Shown here: positions 18,506 through 27,255 of the stretch, piece after piece
How the letters are laid out: each line of letters starts with the position of its first letter
How positions within the stretch are numbered: the stretch's first letter is position 1
Source: Acetonema longum DSM 6540
GTDB taxonomy: Bacteria > Bacillota > Negativicutes > Sporomusales > Acetonemataceae
Reading direction: 5' to 3'
NCBI RefSeq assembly: GCF_000219125.1
Contig: NZ_AFGF01000040.1
Location: 1 to 64,000 of the forward strand
Length of the DNA stretch: 64,000 bases
Made by a program: the position numbers and the translations under genes
The notes under the pieces: generated by a model
What the model was told of the DNA's origin: nothing
The model's input: only the letters and a program-made list of their open reading frames with translations
Database searches by the model: none

Positions 18506-18544
18506 CCATTAGTAAACCGGTTTACTAAACCGGTTTACTAATGG
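18506..18544. promoter_or_regulatory. 39-bp perfect palindrome, LacI-type double operator of the KDPG aldolase gene
   Basis: Positions 18506-18524 and 18526-18544 are exact reverse complements around a single C. Two AAACCGGTTT cores lie inside, spaced 14 bp centre to centre. AAACCGGTTT-like cores are typical of LacI-family sites. The LacI gene two genes downstream is the natural ligand, so this is probably its operator, covering the promoter or leader of the aldolase gene. Confidence 0.8.
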
Positions 18545-18562
18545 ATGGAGGCGTATATTGTC

Positions 18563-19216
18563 ATGATGCAAAAACTGAAAATTCTGAGCAAAATTACCGA
18601 CTGCGGCCTGGTTGCAGTAGTCAGAGCGGAAAACTCCGAGCAGGCGGTTAAAATTGCCGATGCCTGCGCCAAAGCCGGCATTGCCGGCATCGAGATCACC
18701 TTTACCGTGCCGGGCGCGGCCAAGGTCATTGAAGATCTGGCCAAAGTATATCAATCCGGCGAGATCATTATCGGCGCCGGTACTGTAATGGACCCGGAAA
18801 CTGCCCGCATTGCGATTTTGGCCGGCGCTCAGTATATTGTCAGTCCGTCCCTGAATTTTGATACTATTAAGCTGTGTAACCGCTATCAGATCCCCGTGAT
18901 GCCCGGCTGCGCCACCATCCGGGAAATCGTCGAAGCCATGGAAGCCGGTGCGGATATTATCAAGGTTTTCCCCGGCGAAGCATTGGGCGCTACCTTCGTC
19001 AAGGCGGTAAAAGGCCCTCTGCCCCAGGCTCCCTTGATGCCTACCGGCGGCGTCGGCTTAGACAACGTGGCTGACTGGATCAAAGCTGGCTGCGTAGCTG
19101 TGGGTGCAGGCGGTAACCTGACCGCCGGCGCCAAGAAAGGGGACTATCAGTCTATTACGGACATCGGTAAGCAGTTTATCGAAAAAATCCGCGCCGCCCG
19201 CGCAGGGGCCCGTTGA
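18563..19216 (+). CDS. eda: KHG/KDPG aldolase
   Basis: The 217-residue enzyme cleaves 2-keto-3-deoxy-6-phosphogluconate to pyruvate and glyceraldehyde 3-phosphate by a Schiff-base mechanism. The catalytic lysine is in ADIIKVFPGE near residue 134 and the acid/base glutamate in AGIEITF near residue 44, at positions close to those of E. coli Eda. ATG 18563 follows GGAGG at 11 nt; the ATG at 18545 sits directly against the palindrome and lacks a site. It begins the KDG operon with kdgK and the LacI gene downstream. Its stop codon lies inside a copy of the dispersed repeat. Confidence 0.92.
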   Translation: MMQKLKILSKITDCGLVAVVRAENSEQAVKIADACAKAGIAGIEITFTVPGAAKVIEDLAKVYQSGEIIIGAGTVMDPETARIAILAGAQYIVSPSLNFDTIKLCNRYQIPVMPGCATIREIVEAMEAGADIIKVFPGEALGATFVKAVKGPLPQAPLMPTGGVGLDNVADWIKAGCVAVGAGGNLTAGAKKGDYQSITDIGKQFIEKIRAARAGAR

Positions 19217-19300
19217 AAAAGGCCCATCTGCGTCACTTCAGCCTCCTGCGGGCGGGCTCATTCAGAAAGCGTCTCTTTTCGGGTCATAGGCAACAGATGG
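19212..19300 (+). repeat. Dispersed intergenic repeat, copy A
   Basis: The unit starts GTTGAAAAAGGCCCATCTGC and continues with a TCACTTCAGCCTCCTGCGGGC core, a CTCATTCAGAAA segment and a TCTCTTTTCGG segment, ending near CAACAGATGG. CCATCTG near the start is complementary to CAGATGG at the end, so the element can fold end to end. Its first bases supply the stop codon of the aldolase gene. Copies B-E share the core. Confidence 0.85.
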
Positions 19301-19482
19301 TTTTGTTGTGATTATGTCGAAAAGCGACCTGCTTTCCTCCTGATCTCACGATGCTCCGCATCTTTCTAGTATCGGCGTACCCTGCGAACGTACAGTCTCA
19401 CGCCCGTCCTCGTCGCGCCTAGGTTCGAGGTCGCAGTAGTTCCTGTGTATATATACTTAATAATTGAAGGGGGTATACATAA

Positions 19483-20505
19483 GTGGCGAAAGTAGTATGT
19501 TTCGGTGAAATCATGTTGAGATTGGCCCCTCCCGGATATCTTCGCTTTGAGCAGGCGAATGCCTTTGAAGTGGTGTATGGCGGCGGCGAGGCAAATGTGT
19601 GCGTATCGGCGGCCAATTATGGTCTGGATGCAGCCTTTGTCACCAAAGTTCCTGACAATCCCATCGGCCAGGCGGCTGTGAATGAAATGCGCCGATATGG
19701 CGTCGATACCACTCATATGGCCAGAGGCGGCGAGCGCCTGGGTATTTACTTTTGTGAAAAAGGGGCTTCCCAGCGTCCTTCCAAAGTAGTCTACGACCGC
19801 AAATATTCTTCGATCTCCACGGCTAGAAAAGAGGATTTCGACTGGGACAAAATCTTCAAGGGCGCTCAGTGGTTCCATTTTACCGGCATAACCCCGGCTC
19901 TGTCGGACAGCGCTGCCGAAGCCGTTCTGGAATCCTGCAAAAAAGCCAAGGAACACGGCCTGACCGTAAGCTGCGACCTGAACTTCCGCAAAAATCTTTG
20001 GACCAGCGAAAAGGCCGGCAAAGTCATGGCTGCCTATATGCCTTATGTGGATGTGGCCATCGCCAATGAAGAAGATGCGGAAAAAGTCTTCGGCATTAAG
20101 GCCCAAAACACTGATGTAACCGGCGGCTCCTTGAGCCATGAAGGCTATAAAGATGTGGCCAAACAGTTAAAGGACCGGTTTGGCTTCAAAACTGTGGCCA
20201 TTACCCTGCGGGGCAGCATTTCAGCTTCGGATAACAACTGGGCGGCCATGCTGTATCAGGATGACCAGTATCATTTCTCCCGCAGCTATCCCATCCATAT
20301 CGTGGACCGGGTGGGTGGCGGCGATTCTTTTGCCGGCGGCCTGATTTACGCCATGCTGTCGGATTATTCCGCCAAGGACTCCCTGGAGTTTGCCGTAGCG
20401 GCATCCTGCCTGAAGCACTCCATCGAAGGCGACCACAATCACGTGACAGTCGGCGAAGTCAAAACTCTGATGGCCGGCGACGGCTCCGGACGGGTACAGC
20501 GCTAA
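19483..20505 (+). CDS. kdgK: 2-keto-3-deoxygluconate kinase (PfkB family)
   Basis: The 340-residue sugar kinase has the PfkB N-terminal glycine motif (VVYGGGEANVCVSAANYGL) and the C-terminal signature with catalytic Asp (DRVGGGDSFAGGLIY, near residue 275). KdgK phosphorylates KDG to KDPG, the substrate of the aldolase encoded just upstream. GTG at 19483 has GAAGGGGG upstream. A 266-bp gap containing repeat copy A separates it from eda, so it may also have its own promoter. The substrate is inferred from family and neighbours. Confidence 0.9.
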   Translation: MAKVVCFGEIMLRLAPPGYLRFEQANAFEVVYGGGEANVCVSAANYGLDAAFVTKVPDNPIGQAAVNEMRRYGVDTTHMARGGERLGIYFCEKGASQRPSKVVYDRKYSSISTARKEDFDWDKIFKGAQWFHFTGITPALSDSAAEAVLESCKKAKEHGLTVSCDLNFRKNLWTSEKAGKVMAAYMPYVDVAIANEEDAEKVFGIKAQNTDVTGGSLSHEGYKDVAKQLKDRFGFKTVAITLRGSISASDNNWAAMLYQDDQYHFSRSYPIHIVDRVGGGDSFAGGLIYAMLSDYSAKDSLEFAVAASCLKHSIEGDHNHVTVGEVKTLMAGDGSGRVQR

Positions 20506-20522
20506 CAATGGGGGAATCTGGC

Positions 20523-21575
20523 ATGACTGGGGACCGTGACCGACCCGGTCAGGCGGCAATGCCGATTACTATCAGTGATGTTGCCGCTCAGGCAGGGGTC
20601 TCGAAAAGCACGGTCTCCCGTTACCTGAATGAACGCTATGAGTGCATGAGTCTGGAAACCCGTGACCGGATCACTGCGGTCATCGACGCCACCGGTTACC
20701 GGCCCAATGCTCTGGCCCGCGGTCTCAAGCAGAAAAGAACTCATACACTTGCGGCGATTGTGGCCAATATTTTAAATCCGTTTTCGACCAGTGTGATCCG
20801 GGGGATTGAGGACTATTGCCAACAGGCTGGATTCAACCTGATCCTGTGCAATGCCGATGACCGCCCCGCCAAGGAAAGACAGTATGTGGATATTCTGGCC
20901 GCTAAGCAGATTGACGGCCTGATTATCAATACCACCGGCAAAAACAATTCGCTGCTGGCATCCATCAGCCAACAGATGCCGGTGGTGCTGATTGACCGTA
21001 AGGTTCCTGAACTGCAGTGCGACACAGTGACAGTGGACTGCGCTGCCGGGGTGAAAGCGGTCATCGACCATCTGATCCGCCAGGGACACAATAAAATTGC
21101 CATGCTGACCTTGCCCTACCAGGCAGTTAGTCCGCGGCTGGAACGGGTGCATGGCTATCGGGAGGCTCTTGTCGCCAATGGCATCCCCTACCGGGAGGAC
21201 TGGCTGCTGGAGACCGACGCTACGGAGACTGCCGTGGAAAAGACCCTTGCCGCCTTGTTTACCCGACCGGACAGACCAAGCGCCCTCTTTGGCGTAAACA
21301 ACCTGATGACCATGGCCATCGTGAAAGTGCTAAAACGCTTAAAGATTAAGGTTCCCCAGGATGTGGCGGTGATCGGCTTCGATGACTGGGAATGGGCTTC
21401 TCAGATTGAGCCGCCGGTTACGGTTGTAGCCCAGCCTGCCTATGACATGGGGAAAAAAGCGGCTGCTTTATTGATCGGCCGGCTTCAGGGCAAAAATCCC
21501 GGCCGTAAGCCGGCAGTGGTGACGTATATGCCGGAACTGGTCATTCGCAAGTCCTGCGGCGAGGGGGACTGTTGA
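20523..21575 (+). CDS. LacI family repressor (KdgR-like)
   Basis: The 350-residue protein has a LacI headpiece (TISDVAAQAGVSKSTVSRYLNERY) and a periplasmic-binding-type sugar domain from about residue 70 to the end. ATG 20523 is chosen because GGGGGA lies 7 nt upstream; the first ATG at 20508 overlaps that site. It follows kdgK by 17 bp and so is the third gene of the KDG unit. It is the best candidate to bind the 39-bp palindrome before eda, with KDG or a related sugar acid as inducer. Its stop codon lies in repeat copy B. Confidence 0.9.
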   Translation: MTGDRDRPGQAAMPITISDVAAQAGVSKSTVSRYLNERYECMSLETRDRITAVIDATGYRPNALARGLKQKRTHTLAAIVANILNPFSTSVIRGIEDYCQQAGFNLILCNADDRPAKERQYVDILAAKQIDGLIINTTGKNNSLLASISQQMPVVLIDRKVPELQCDTVTVDCAAGVKAVIDHLIRQGHNKIAMLTLPYQAVSPRLERVHGYREALVANGIPYREDWLLETDATETAVEKTLAALFTRPDRPSALFGVNNLMTMAIVKVLKRLKIKVPQDVAVIGFDDWEWASQIEPPVTVVAQPAYDMGKKAAALLIGRLQGKNPGRKPAVVTYMPELVIRKSCGEGDC

Positions 21576-21655
21576 AAGGTCCATCTGCGTCACTTCAGCC
21601 TCCTGCGGGCGGGATCATTCAGAAAACATTTCTTTTCGGTTTCATATGCAGTAGT
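21571..21655 (+). repeat. Dispersed intergenic repeat, copy B
   Basis: GTTGAAAGGTCCATCTGCGT followed by the same TCACTTCAGCCTCCTGCGGGC core and a TTTCTTTTCGG segment matches copy A over most of its length. Its first bases again provide the TGA stop of the preceding gene, here the LacI gene. Confidence 0.85.
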
Positions 21656-21673
21656 CTATACAAATTTTATGTG

Positions 21674-21718
21674 ATCACTCCCATTTGTTCTGTGAACAGC
21701 CGGGAGTGATTTTCTTTA
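21674..21718 (+). terminator. Intrinsic terminator after the KDG operon
   Basis: ATCACTCCC pairs with GGGAGTGAT across a 19-nt loop and is followed by TTTCTTTAT. The rest of the gap up to 21896 holds repeat copy B and AT-rich promoter-like sequence; I see no gene. Confidence 0.75.
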
Positions 21719-21896
21719 TAGAGCGGATGATGGAAAAGTTTTGCAGGGGCCATTTACCGAAAAGCCTTTCCCATTTTCCCCTACTCTGTGGTAAAATAAC
21801 CGTAGACTAAAGGGCCTAATTTGTTGACCCTTGTCGTCCGGACTCCTGTGCTGCAGGGATTCCACAGCGTCAAATACCTGCCGGAGGGTTGATGAA

Positions 21897-24287
21897 ATGA
21901 CAAAAAAATATATAAAACCGGTTAAGGAACGAGTGGCCGGATTTATTGCGAAGTCTAAAGAATGTGCTGCGAAGGCTGCTGTTACGCTTAAGGCTGCCAA
22001 ATCTAAAGGATACGCTGCTACAATGAGAGAATGCCTCGTCAGATCGAAGGAATATGCTGCTGCATCCGCCGTGAAATTTTTGTCGCTTCTGCGACAGGAC
22101 CCTCGGACCCACATAGAACGGGCTAAGGTATTTCTGGCCAGCGAAGAAGGAAAAAAATTTCGCCACCGCTGTAAATGGGCCGGGATGATCGCCGGGGGAA
22201 CGCTGGCGGTCTTGTTCATCGCACTTTATATATATTTAAAACCGATTATTGATGCGGCGCCTGCTCTGACCCGCAACATACGTCCGGCGGTGTCTTCCCA
22301 GATCATCTCCAGCGACGGGCAGGTCATTGCTACGCTGCATGCCGAAGAGAACCGTTTACCTGTTCCGCTGAATAGAATTCCCAAGCATCTGCAGCAGTCC
22401 TTTATCGCTACGGAAGATGTCCGCTTCTACAGTCATGGCGGCATTGATTTTCGGGCGATTTTCCGGGCTATGTGGATTAATCTCAGCCGGGGGAGCGTCC
22501 TGGAGGGCGGCAGCACCATTACCCAGCAGCTGGCTAAGAACGCCATTCTGACTCAGGACCGGACGATCACGCGTAAACTGCAGGAAGCTTTTCTGTCCTG
22601 GGAACTGGAGAGCCAGTATACAAAAGATGAAATCTTGGAGATGTACTTAAACCAGATTTATTTCGGCGAAGGCGCCTATGGCGCTCAGACTGCGGCCAGA
22701 GTCTATTTCGGCAAAAACGTGGAGGAAATCACGGTAGCCGAAGCAGCTTTGCTGGCGGGAATTCCCAAGCGCCCCAGCGACTATTCGCCATATCAGGACT
22801 TCAATGCCGCCAAGGGACGCCAGATCATGGTCCTGGGCCAAATGCTCGAAGCCGGTTTTATCACCCAGGAAGAGTTTGCCGCGGCTAAACAGGAAGAAAT
22901 ACATATCGGCGGCAAGAAAGAAACTGAAAGGGAAAAAGCCGCCAGGGAGAAAGAGAAAGCGGATCGGGAGCGGGAACAGCTGAAACGGGCCACTGCCCCT
23001 TACTTTGTTGACTATGTCCTGCAGCAGATGATTGCCAAATATGGCGCCAATATGGTCTATAAGGGCGGCCTCAAGATTTACACCACTCTGGACATGAATA
23101 TGCAGCGGGATGCGGAGCAGACTATTCTCAAAAATCTGCCCAAACAGTTTGTCGACAAGAAAAATAATGATCAGCCCCAGGCCGCCTTGGTATCCATTGA
23201 TCCCAAGACCGGTCATATTAAGGCCATGGTCGGCGGCCGGGGAACCGACAAATTTAACCGGGCCGTACTGGCGGAGCGTCAGCCCGGTTCTTCCTTCAAG
23301 TCCTTTGTCTATCTGGCGGCTGTTGCCGAAGGGGTGTCGCCGGATACGGTAATAGAAGATAAAGAAGTAAAATTCAAAAACTATGAGCCGAAAAATTACG
23401 ATAAAAAATGGCACGGCATGGTAACCCTGCGGTCGGCCCTGGAACGTTCCCTGAACGTAATCGCGGTCAGACTGGTTGATTTTGTCGGACCGGATAAGCC
23501 GCTGGATTATGCTGAAAAAATGGGGATCACAACTTTGGTGCGCAAAGGCAAGGAGAATGACCGGACCTTAGGTCTGGGCCTGGGCGGATTAATCCGCGGC
23601 GTTACCGTCCTTGAGATGACCTCGGCTTATGGCGTCCTGGCCAATAAAGGCGTCCGGGCCGAGCCGGTGAGCATATTGAAAGTGGTAGACCAGGACGGCA
23701 ATATTCTGGAAACCTACGAAAAACCCAGATTGGCCGAAGTGGTAGATCCTAAGGTGACATCGGTCCTGGTGGATATGCTGCGCGGCGTCCTTCTGCGGGG
23801 AACCGGCCAGGTAGCGGCCATTCCCCGCCCGGCGGCCGGCAAGACCGGCACCACCAATGATTACCGGGATGCCTGGTTTATCGGCTTTACCCCCAATCTG
23901 GTGACTGGGGTATGGATCGGCTGCGATAACAACGAAAGCCTGCAGGATGTTACCGGCGGCTGGCTGCCTGCCCTGATGTGGCGGGAATACATGGAGGGAG
24001 AGGCATCCAAACTGCCGGTGGAGCAATTCCCGCCTGCGGCCAAATTAGCCTATAAGACTACCTCCATTCGGGAAGCCTTTTCCGAAACCCCTCTCTTGAA
24101 AGATCCTAAGAACGAAGTGATCATCAGTCCTTTTACACCGCCGGTTCAGCCCCCCAAACCGGAAGAGCCGGAGGCGGATGATCATGACGCCGACGGGGAC
24201 GAGTCGAAAGATAAACCCAAGGAAAAACCGCTTACAAAACCGACCCAGCGTCCGACCCAAAGGCCGACGGACCGTCCGGGCAGGTGA
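21897..24287 (+). CDS. Class A penicillin-binding protein, PBP1A family
   Basis: This bifunctional 796-residue wall synthase polymerises glycan chains and cross-links peptides outside the inner membrane. A single membrane segment lies near residues 97-117. The glycosyltransferase domain has ATEDVRFYSHGGIDFRAIFRA with its catalytic Glu; the transpeptidase domain has SSFK (catalytic Ser), SLN and KTGTT. The roughly 95-residue cytoplasmic N-terminus is unusual: Lys/Ala-rich with recurring SKEYAA/SKECAA units. A Pro/Lys-rich tail with repeated TQRPT ends it. GGAGGG lies 8 nt before ATG 21897. A TPR protein gene follows after 34 bp. Confidence 0.95.
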   Translation: MTKKYIKPVKERVAGFIAKSKECAAKAAVTLKAAKSKGYAATMRECLVRSKEYAAASAVKFLSLLRQDPRTHIERAKVFLASEEGKKFRHRCKWAGMIAGGTLAVLFIALYIYLKPIIDAAPALTRNIRPAVSSQIISSDGQVIATLHAEENRLPVPLNRIPKHLQQSFIATEDVRFYSHGGIDFRAIFRAMWINLSRGSVLEGGSTITQQLAKNAILTQDRTITRKLQEAFLSWELESQYTKDEILEMYLNQIYFGEGAYGAQTAARVYFGKNVEEITVAEAALLAGIPKRPSDYSPYQDFNAAKGRQIMVLGQMLEAGFITQEEFAAAKQEEIHIGGKKETEREKAAREKEKADREREQLKRATAPYFVDYVLQQMIAKYGANMVYKGGLKIYTTLDMNMQRDAEQTILKNLPKQFVDKKNNDQPQAALVSIDPKTGHIKAMVGGRGTDKFNRAVLAERQPGSSFKSFVYLAAVAEGVSPDTVIEDKEVKFKNYEPKNYDKKWHGMVTLRSALERSLNVIAVRLVDFVGPDKPLDYAEKMGITTLVRKGKENDRTLGLGLGGLIRGVTVLEMTSAYGVLANKGVRAEPVSILKVVDQDGNILETYEKPRLAEVVDPKVTSVLVDMLRGVLLRGTGQVAAIPRPAAGKTGTTNDYRDAWFIGFTPNLVTGVWIGCDNNESLQDVTGGWLPALMWREYMEGEASKLPVEQFPPAAKLAYKTTSIREAFSETPLLKDPKNEVIISPFTPPVQPPKPEEPEADDHDADGDESKDKPKEKPLTKPTQRPTQRPTDRPGR

Positions 24288-24321
24288 GTGAGTTTTCAGT
24301 GGGCTATAAAGGAGGTACATA

Positions 24322-26037
24322 ATGTTTTCTATATATGGGAATAAAATCAGGACAGCTTACCTGATGGCGGTGGCTGCGGTTCTCTGGGCGGTAACCCTTA
24401 CCGTGAGCGCAGCGCCGGGAGATAAAGATTTTGTGGTTTCCTACACCCATATGGGCAGCGAGTTCGAGACAGCTTCCGGGATGGAGGACAAAGCCTTTCT
24501 TTATGCCCGGCAGGCCGCTGCTGATCAAGTCGTGAATGCTTTCCAGAATTATACGGAATGGAAGAAATATAGTTTTTCTCAATCACAGTTACGGCCTGCG
24601 GCTATGAGCATCGGACAGGTCCGGGTTTTAGAACGCCAGGCTGTCAACCAGGCCGGCAGTCCCGGCGCCTATATTAAAATCAGAGTAACTGTGAATCCGG
24701 CCCAGATTGCCTCTATTGGGGCGGAGCCACATATTTTGCAGCAAAATGTTGCTCTTAGCGCTGAGAATGAAAGTCTGCTGCGCCAGACGGCGGTCCAGGC
24801 GACTGCGGCGGCGCTGGAACGGCAACTGCGGGCCAATACCCTGCTGGAAGAGGCCAACCGGCTGTATGTGGCGAAGGATTACAACCAGGCGCTGAACCTG
24901 TATAACCAGGTCCTTGCCTTGGAATCCCGCCGTGTAGAGGCCCTTGTCAATAAAGGCAGCATCTATTATCTGAAAGAAGCTTACGATCAGGCAGTGCGTG
25001 AACTGAACCAGGCGATAAAAATCAATCCTCAGTATATGTACGCCTATTACTACCGTGGCCTGGTCCGTTACCAGCAAGGCAGCGATGATCAAGCTCTGGC
25101 GGACTTCAACAAGGCGGTCGCTCTGGCGCCTGATTTTGCTTTGGCCTACTATTATCGGGGCAACTGCTACTATATGAAGGGACAATATGATACGGCGATC
25201 AACGAGTATAGCCGCGCTCTGGAGTTGGACCCTCAGGATGCCTACGCCTATCTCAACCGTGCCAACGTTTACCGGGAGCGAAACCAATTGGAACAGGCCG
25301 TCCCGGATTATACCAGGGCCCTGGAAATTCAGCCGGACCTGGCAGCCGGCAGATCCCAGCGGGCAAACGCCTATTATTTGACCGGCAGGTACAAAGAAGC
25401 CGCAGCCGACTATACGGAACTGATTAAACTGGATGGCAAAGATGCGGTTGCTTACGTAGGCCGGGCTCAGGCGCTTCAGGCGATGGGGCGGAACCAGCAG
25501 GCCATGTCGGACTATAACGTCGCCCTGGCTTTGGACCATGGGATTGCCGGCGGCCTGACCGGGCGCGGCGGCTGCTATCTGATGGCTGGCCGGTATGATG
25601 AAGCCATTGCCGATTTAACCAAAGCGCTCCAACAAGACTCTGCCGACCACCGGGCCTATGAATTGCGCGGCGTGGCCTATTTAAAAAAGGACATGCTGGA
25701 TTTGGCTCTGGTGGACCTGGACAAGGCGGTCGCTCTGCATCCCCAGAATGCGTCGGCCTACTTCAACCTAGCCATAGCCTTGGAAGCTAAGGAAGTGGCG
25801 GAATCTAAAAAGAAGGCCGAGACAGGCAAGACAGCACCGGACCCGAAAGACCCGAAGACCAGCGCATTTGTCAAGGATGCCATTCTCAGAGCCGAGATTG
25901 CTGACCAGAACAAACGCATGGCCCTGATCATTGGCTCCTATAAGAACTTCCTGAAATACGCCCCCCCTGGTCATCCCGGCATTGAACGGGCTAAAGAAAG
26001 ATTGAAAGTGCTGGAAAAAGCGGTCCTGGATATTTAA
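24322..26037 (+). CDS. Exported TPR-repeat protein
   Basis: The 571-residue protein has an N-terminal signal or anchor segment at about residues 12-32 ending near SAAP, a non-repeat domain to about residue 165, then around nine consecutive TPR units (for example YYYRGLVRYQQGSDDQALAD, AYLNRANVYRERNQLEQAV). TPRs mediate protein contacts. The position 34 bp after a PBP1A gene suggests a role in envelope assembly, but that is inference. GGAGG precedes the ATG. A terminator follows closely. Confidence 0.88.
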   Translation: MFSIYGNKIRTAYLMAVAAVLWAVTLTVSAAPGDKDFVVSYTHMGSEFETASGMEDKAFLYARQAAADQVVNAFQNYTEWKKYSFSQSQLRPAAMSIGQVRVLERQAVNQAGSPGAYIKIRVTVNPAQIASIGAEPHILQQNVALSAENESLLRQTAVQATAAALERQLRANTLLEEANRLYVAKDYNQALNLYNQVLALESRRVEALVNKGSIYYLKEAYDQAVRELNQAIKINPQYMYAYYYRGLVRYQQGSDDQALADFNKAVALAPDFALAYYYRGNCYYMKGQYDTAINEYSRALELDPQDAYAYLNRANVYRERNQLEQAVPDYTRALEIQPDLAAGRSQRANAYYLTGRYKEAAADYTELIKLDGKDAVAYVGRAQALQAMGRNQQAMSDYNVALALDHGIAGGLTGRGGCYLMAGRYDEAIADLTKALQQDSADHRAYELRGVAYLKKDMLDLALVDLDKAVALHPQNASAYFNLAIALEAKEVAESKKKAETGKTAPDPKDPKTSAFVKDAILRAEIADQNKRMALIIGSYKNFLKYAPPGHPGIERAKERLKVLEKAVLDI

Positions 26038-26043
26038 CAAAAT

Positions 26044-26088
26044 AAAAGATGTCGCACTGCATTGTAAATGCTTTGTGACATCTTTTTT
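26044..26088 (+). terminator. Intrinsic terminator of the PBP/TPR operon
   Basis: AAAAGATGTC pairs with GACATCTTTT, partial inner pairing extends the stem, and a T-run follows. Confidence 0.8.
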
Positions 26089-26261
26089 ATATGCTGCGGA
26101 GAATTAATCATTCATCTTAGTCTGATGCGGTCCAATGTAAAATATTATATTGTATATAAATACACTTGGCAGGAATTAATAGTCTTTAAAGAGAAACATA
26201 CCCGTAACTTATCGGATGGTAGGATTTGGATGTCTTTGCAGGAAACTATCCAAGAATCTGC

Positions 26262-27149
26262 TTAAATGATCAATTTCTCTCTAACCAGTTTTATAAAAGC
26301 CCGCATTGGGTGGTTAACCCATTTCCCTTTATGTTTAACCAAAAAAGCGCTGATCTTGATTTCCGGTCCCTGCCAGGGTAACGCCACTAATTCCTGGTTT
26401 ACGAGTTCTTTGTGTACGGCTACCAGTGGCAGCACCGTTAATCCCAGATTCTGCAGTACCAGCTGCTTAATTGCCTGAATCTGTCCAACTTCGAGAATTG
26501 TTTTAACGTGAATATTCGCTTTTCCCAGGATGTCTTCAAACGCCAACCGGTAGCAGCTGCTGGCTTCCCCCAGGATAAAGGTCTGATTCGTGAGATCGAT
26601 GGGATGGATTGAATTTGCTTTGACAAGTTCATGTTGGGGCGAAGCGATCAGCACAATGGGTTCCATCCATAAAAACGTACTGTCCAGTTCGGAGTCACTC
26701 AAAGACCGTTCCAGCAAAAAAGCAATATCCATCACATTTTTTCTGAGTAAAGAGCGAAAGTCACTGGCAGTGCCGAATTTTAAGTTTAAATCCACATCCG
26801 GATACAAAGAGCTGTACTCCTTGAGCAAAGCCGGCATGCGATAGACGCACAGGGACTCGGGCATGCCGATGATGAGCGGGCCCCGGGGAACGCTGGAGCG
26901 GTTCAGCACATTTTTCGCGTCTTCTTCCAGCCTGACGATTTGCTCCGCATAGTCGTATAGGCGTTGGCCGTCTTCGGTCAGCACGGTTTGTTGGCCGAAT
27001 CGTTCGAACAATAGAGTATTTAGTTCCTTCTCCAGTAACTGAATATGGGTTGTGACTGTAGACTGTGTATAGCTTAAAAATTGAGCGGCTTGTGAAAAAT
27101 TGCCGAGTTTAACGATACTAATAAAGGTTTTTAACTGCCGAATTTCCAA
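26262..27149 (-). CDS. LysR family transcriptional regulator
   Basis: The 295-residue protein has an N-terminal LysR winged helix (LKTFISIVKLGNFSQAAQFL, QSTVTTHIQLLEKEL) and the two-lobed effector domain. TTG at 27149 is chosen because GGGAGG precedes it and translation from there gives the canonical LysR N-terminus; the frame extends upstream without a ribosome site and would overlap the divergent gene's promoter. It is divergent from the PxpB-like gene and probably controls the oxoprolinase locus. The effector is unknown. Confidence 0.92.
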   Translation of the reverse strand: MEIRQLKTFISIVKLGNFSQAAQFLSYTQSTVTTHIQLLEKELNTLLFERFGQQTVLTEDGQRLYDYAEQIVRLEEDAKNVLNRSSVPRGPLIIGMPESLCVYRMPALLKEYSSLYPDVDLNLKFGTASDFRSLLRKNVMDIAFLLERSLSDSELDSTFLWMEPIVLIASPQHELVKANSIHPIDLTNQTFILGEASSCYRLAFEDILGKANIHVKTILEVGQIQAIKQLVLQNLGLTVLPLVAVHKELVNQELVALPWQGPEIKISAFLVKHKGKWVNHPMRAFIKLVREKLII

Positions 27150-27255
27150 TGCCGTACCTCCCGGTCCATAGCCGCGCCCCAAATATGTCCAAACTATTAA
27201 TAATATTAGTGTATCACAGAGAAAGGAGTTGCTGCAAATCAGGGAAGAAGACTTA

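Noticed and set aside
19366-20139. 257-codon minus-strand frame over kdgK
   Set aside because: It is a mirror frame of the PfkB kinase gene with no ribosome site.
22647-23414. 255-codon minus-strand frame over the PBP1A gene
   Set aside because: It is opposite to well-conserved PBP catalytic motifs.
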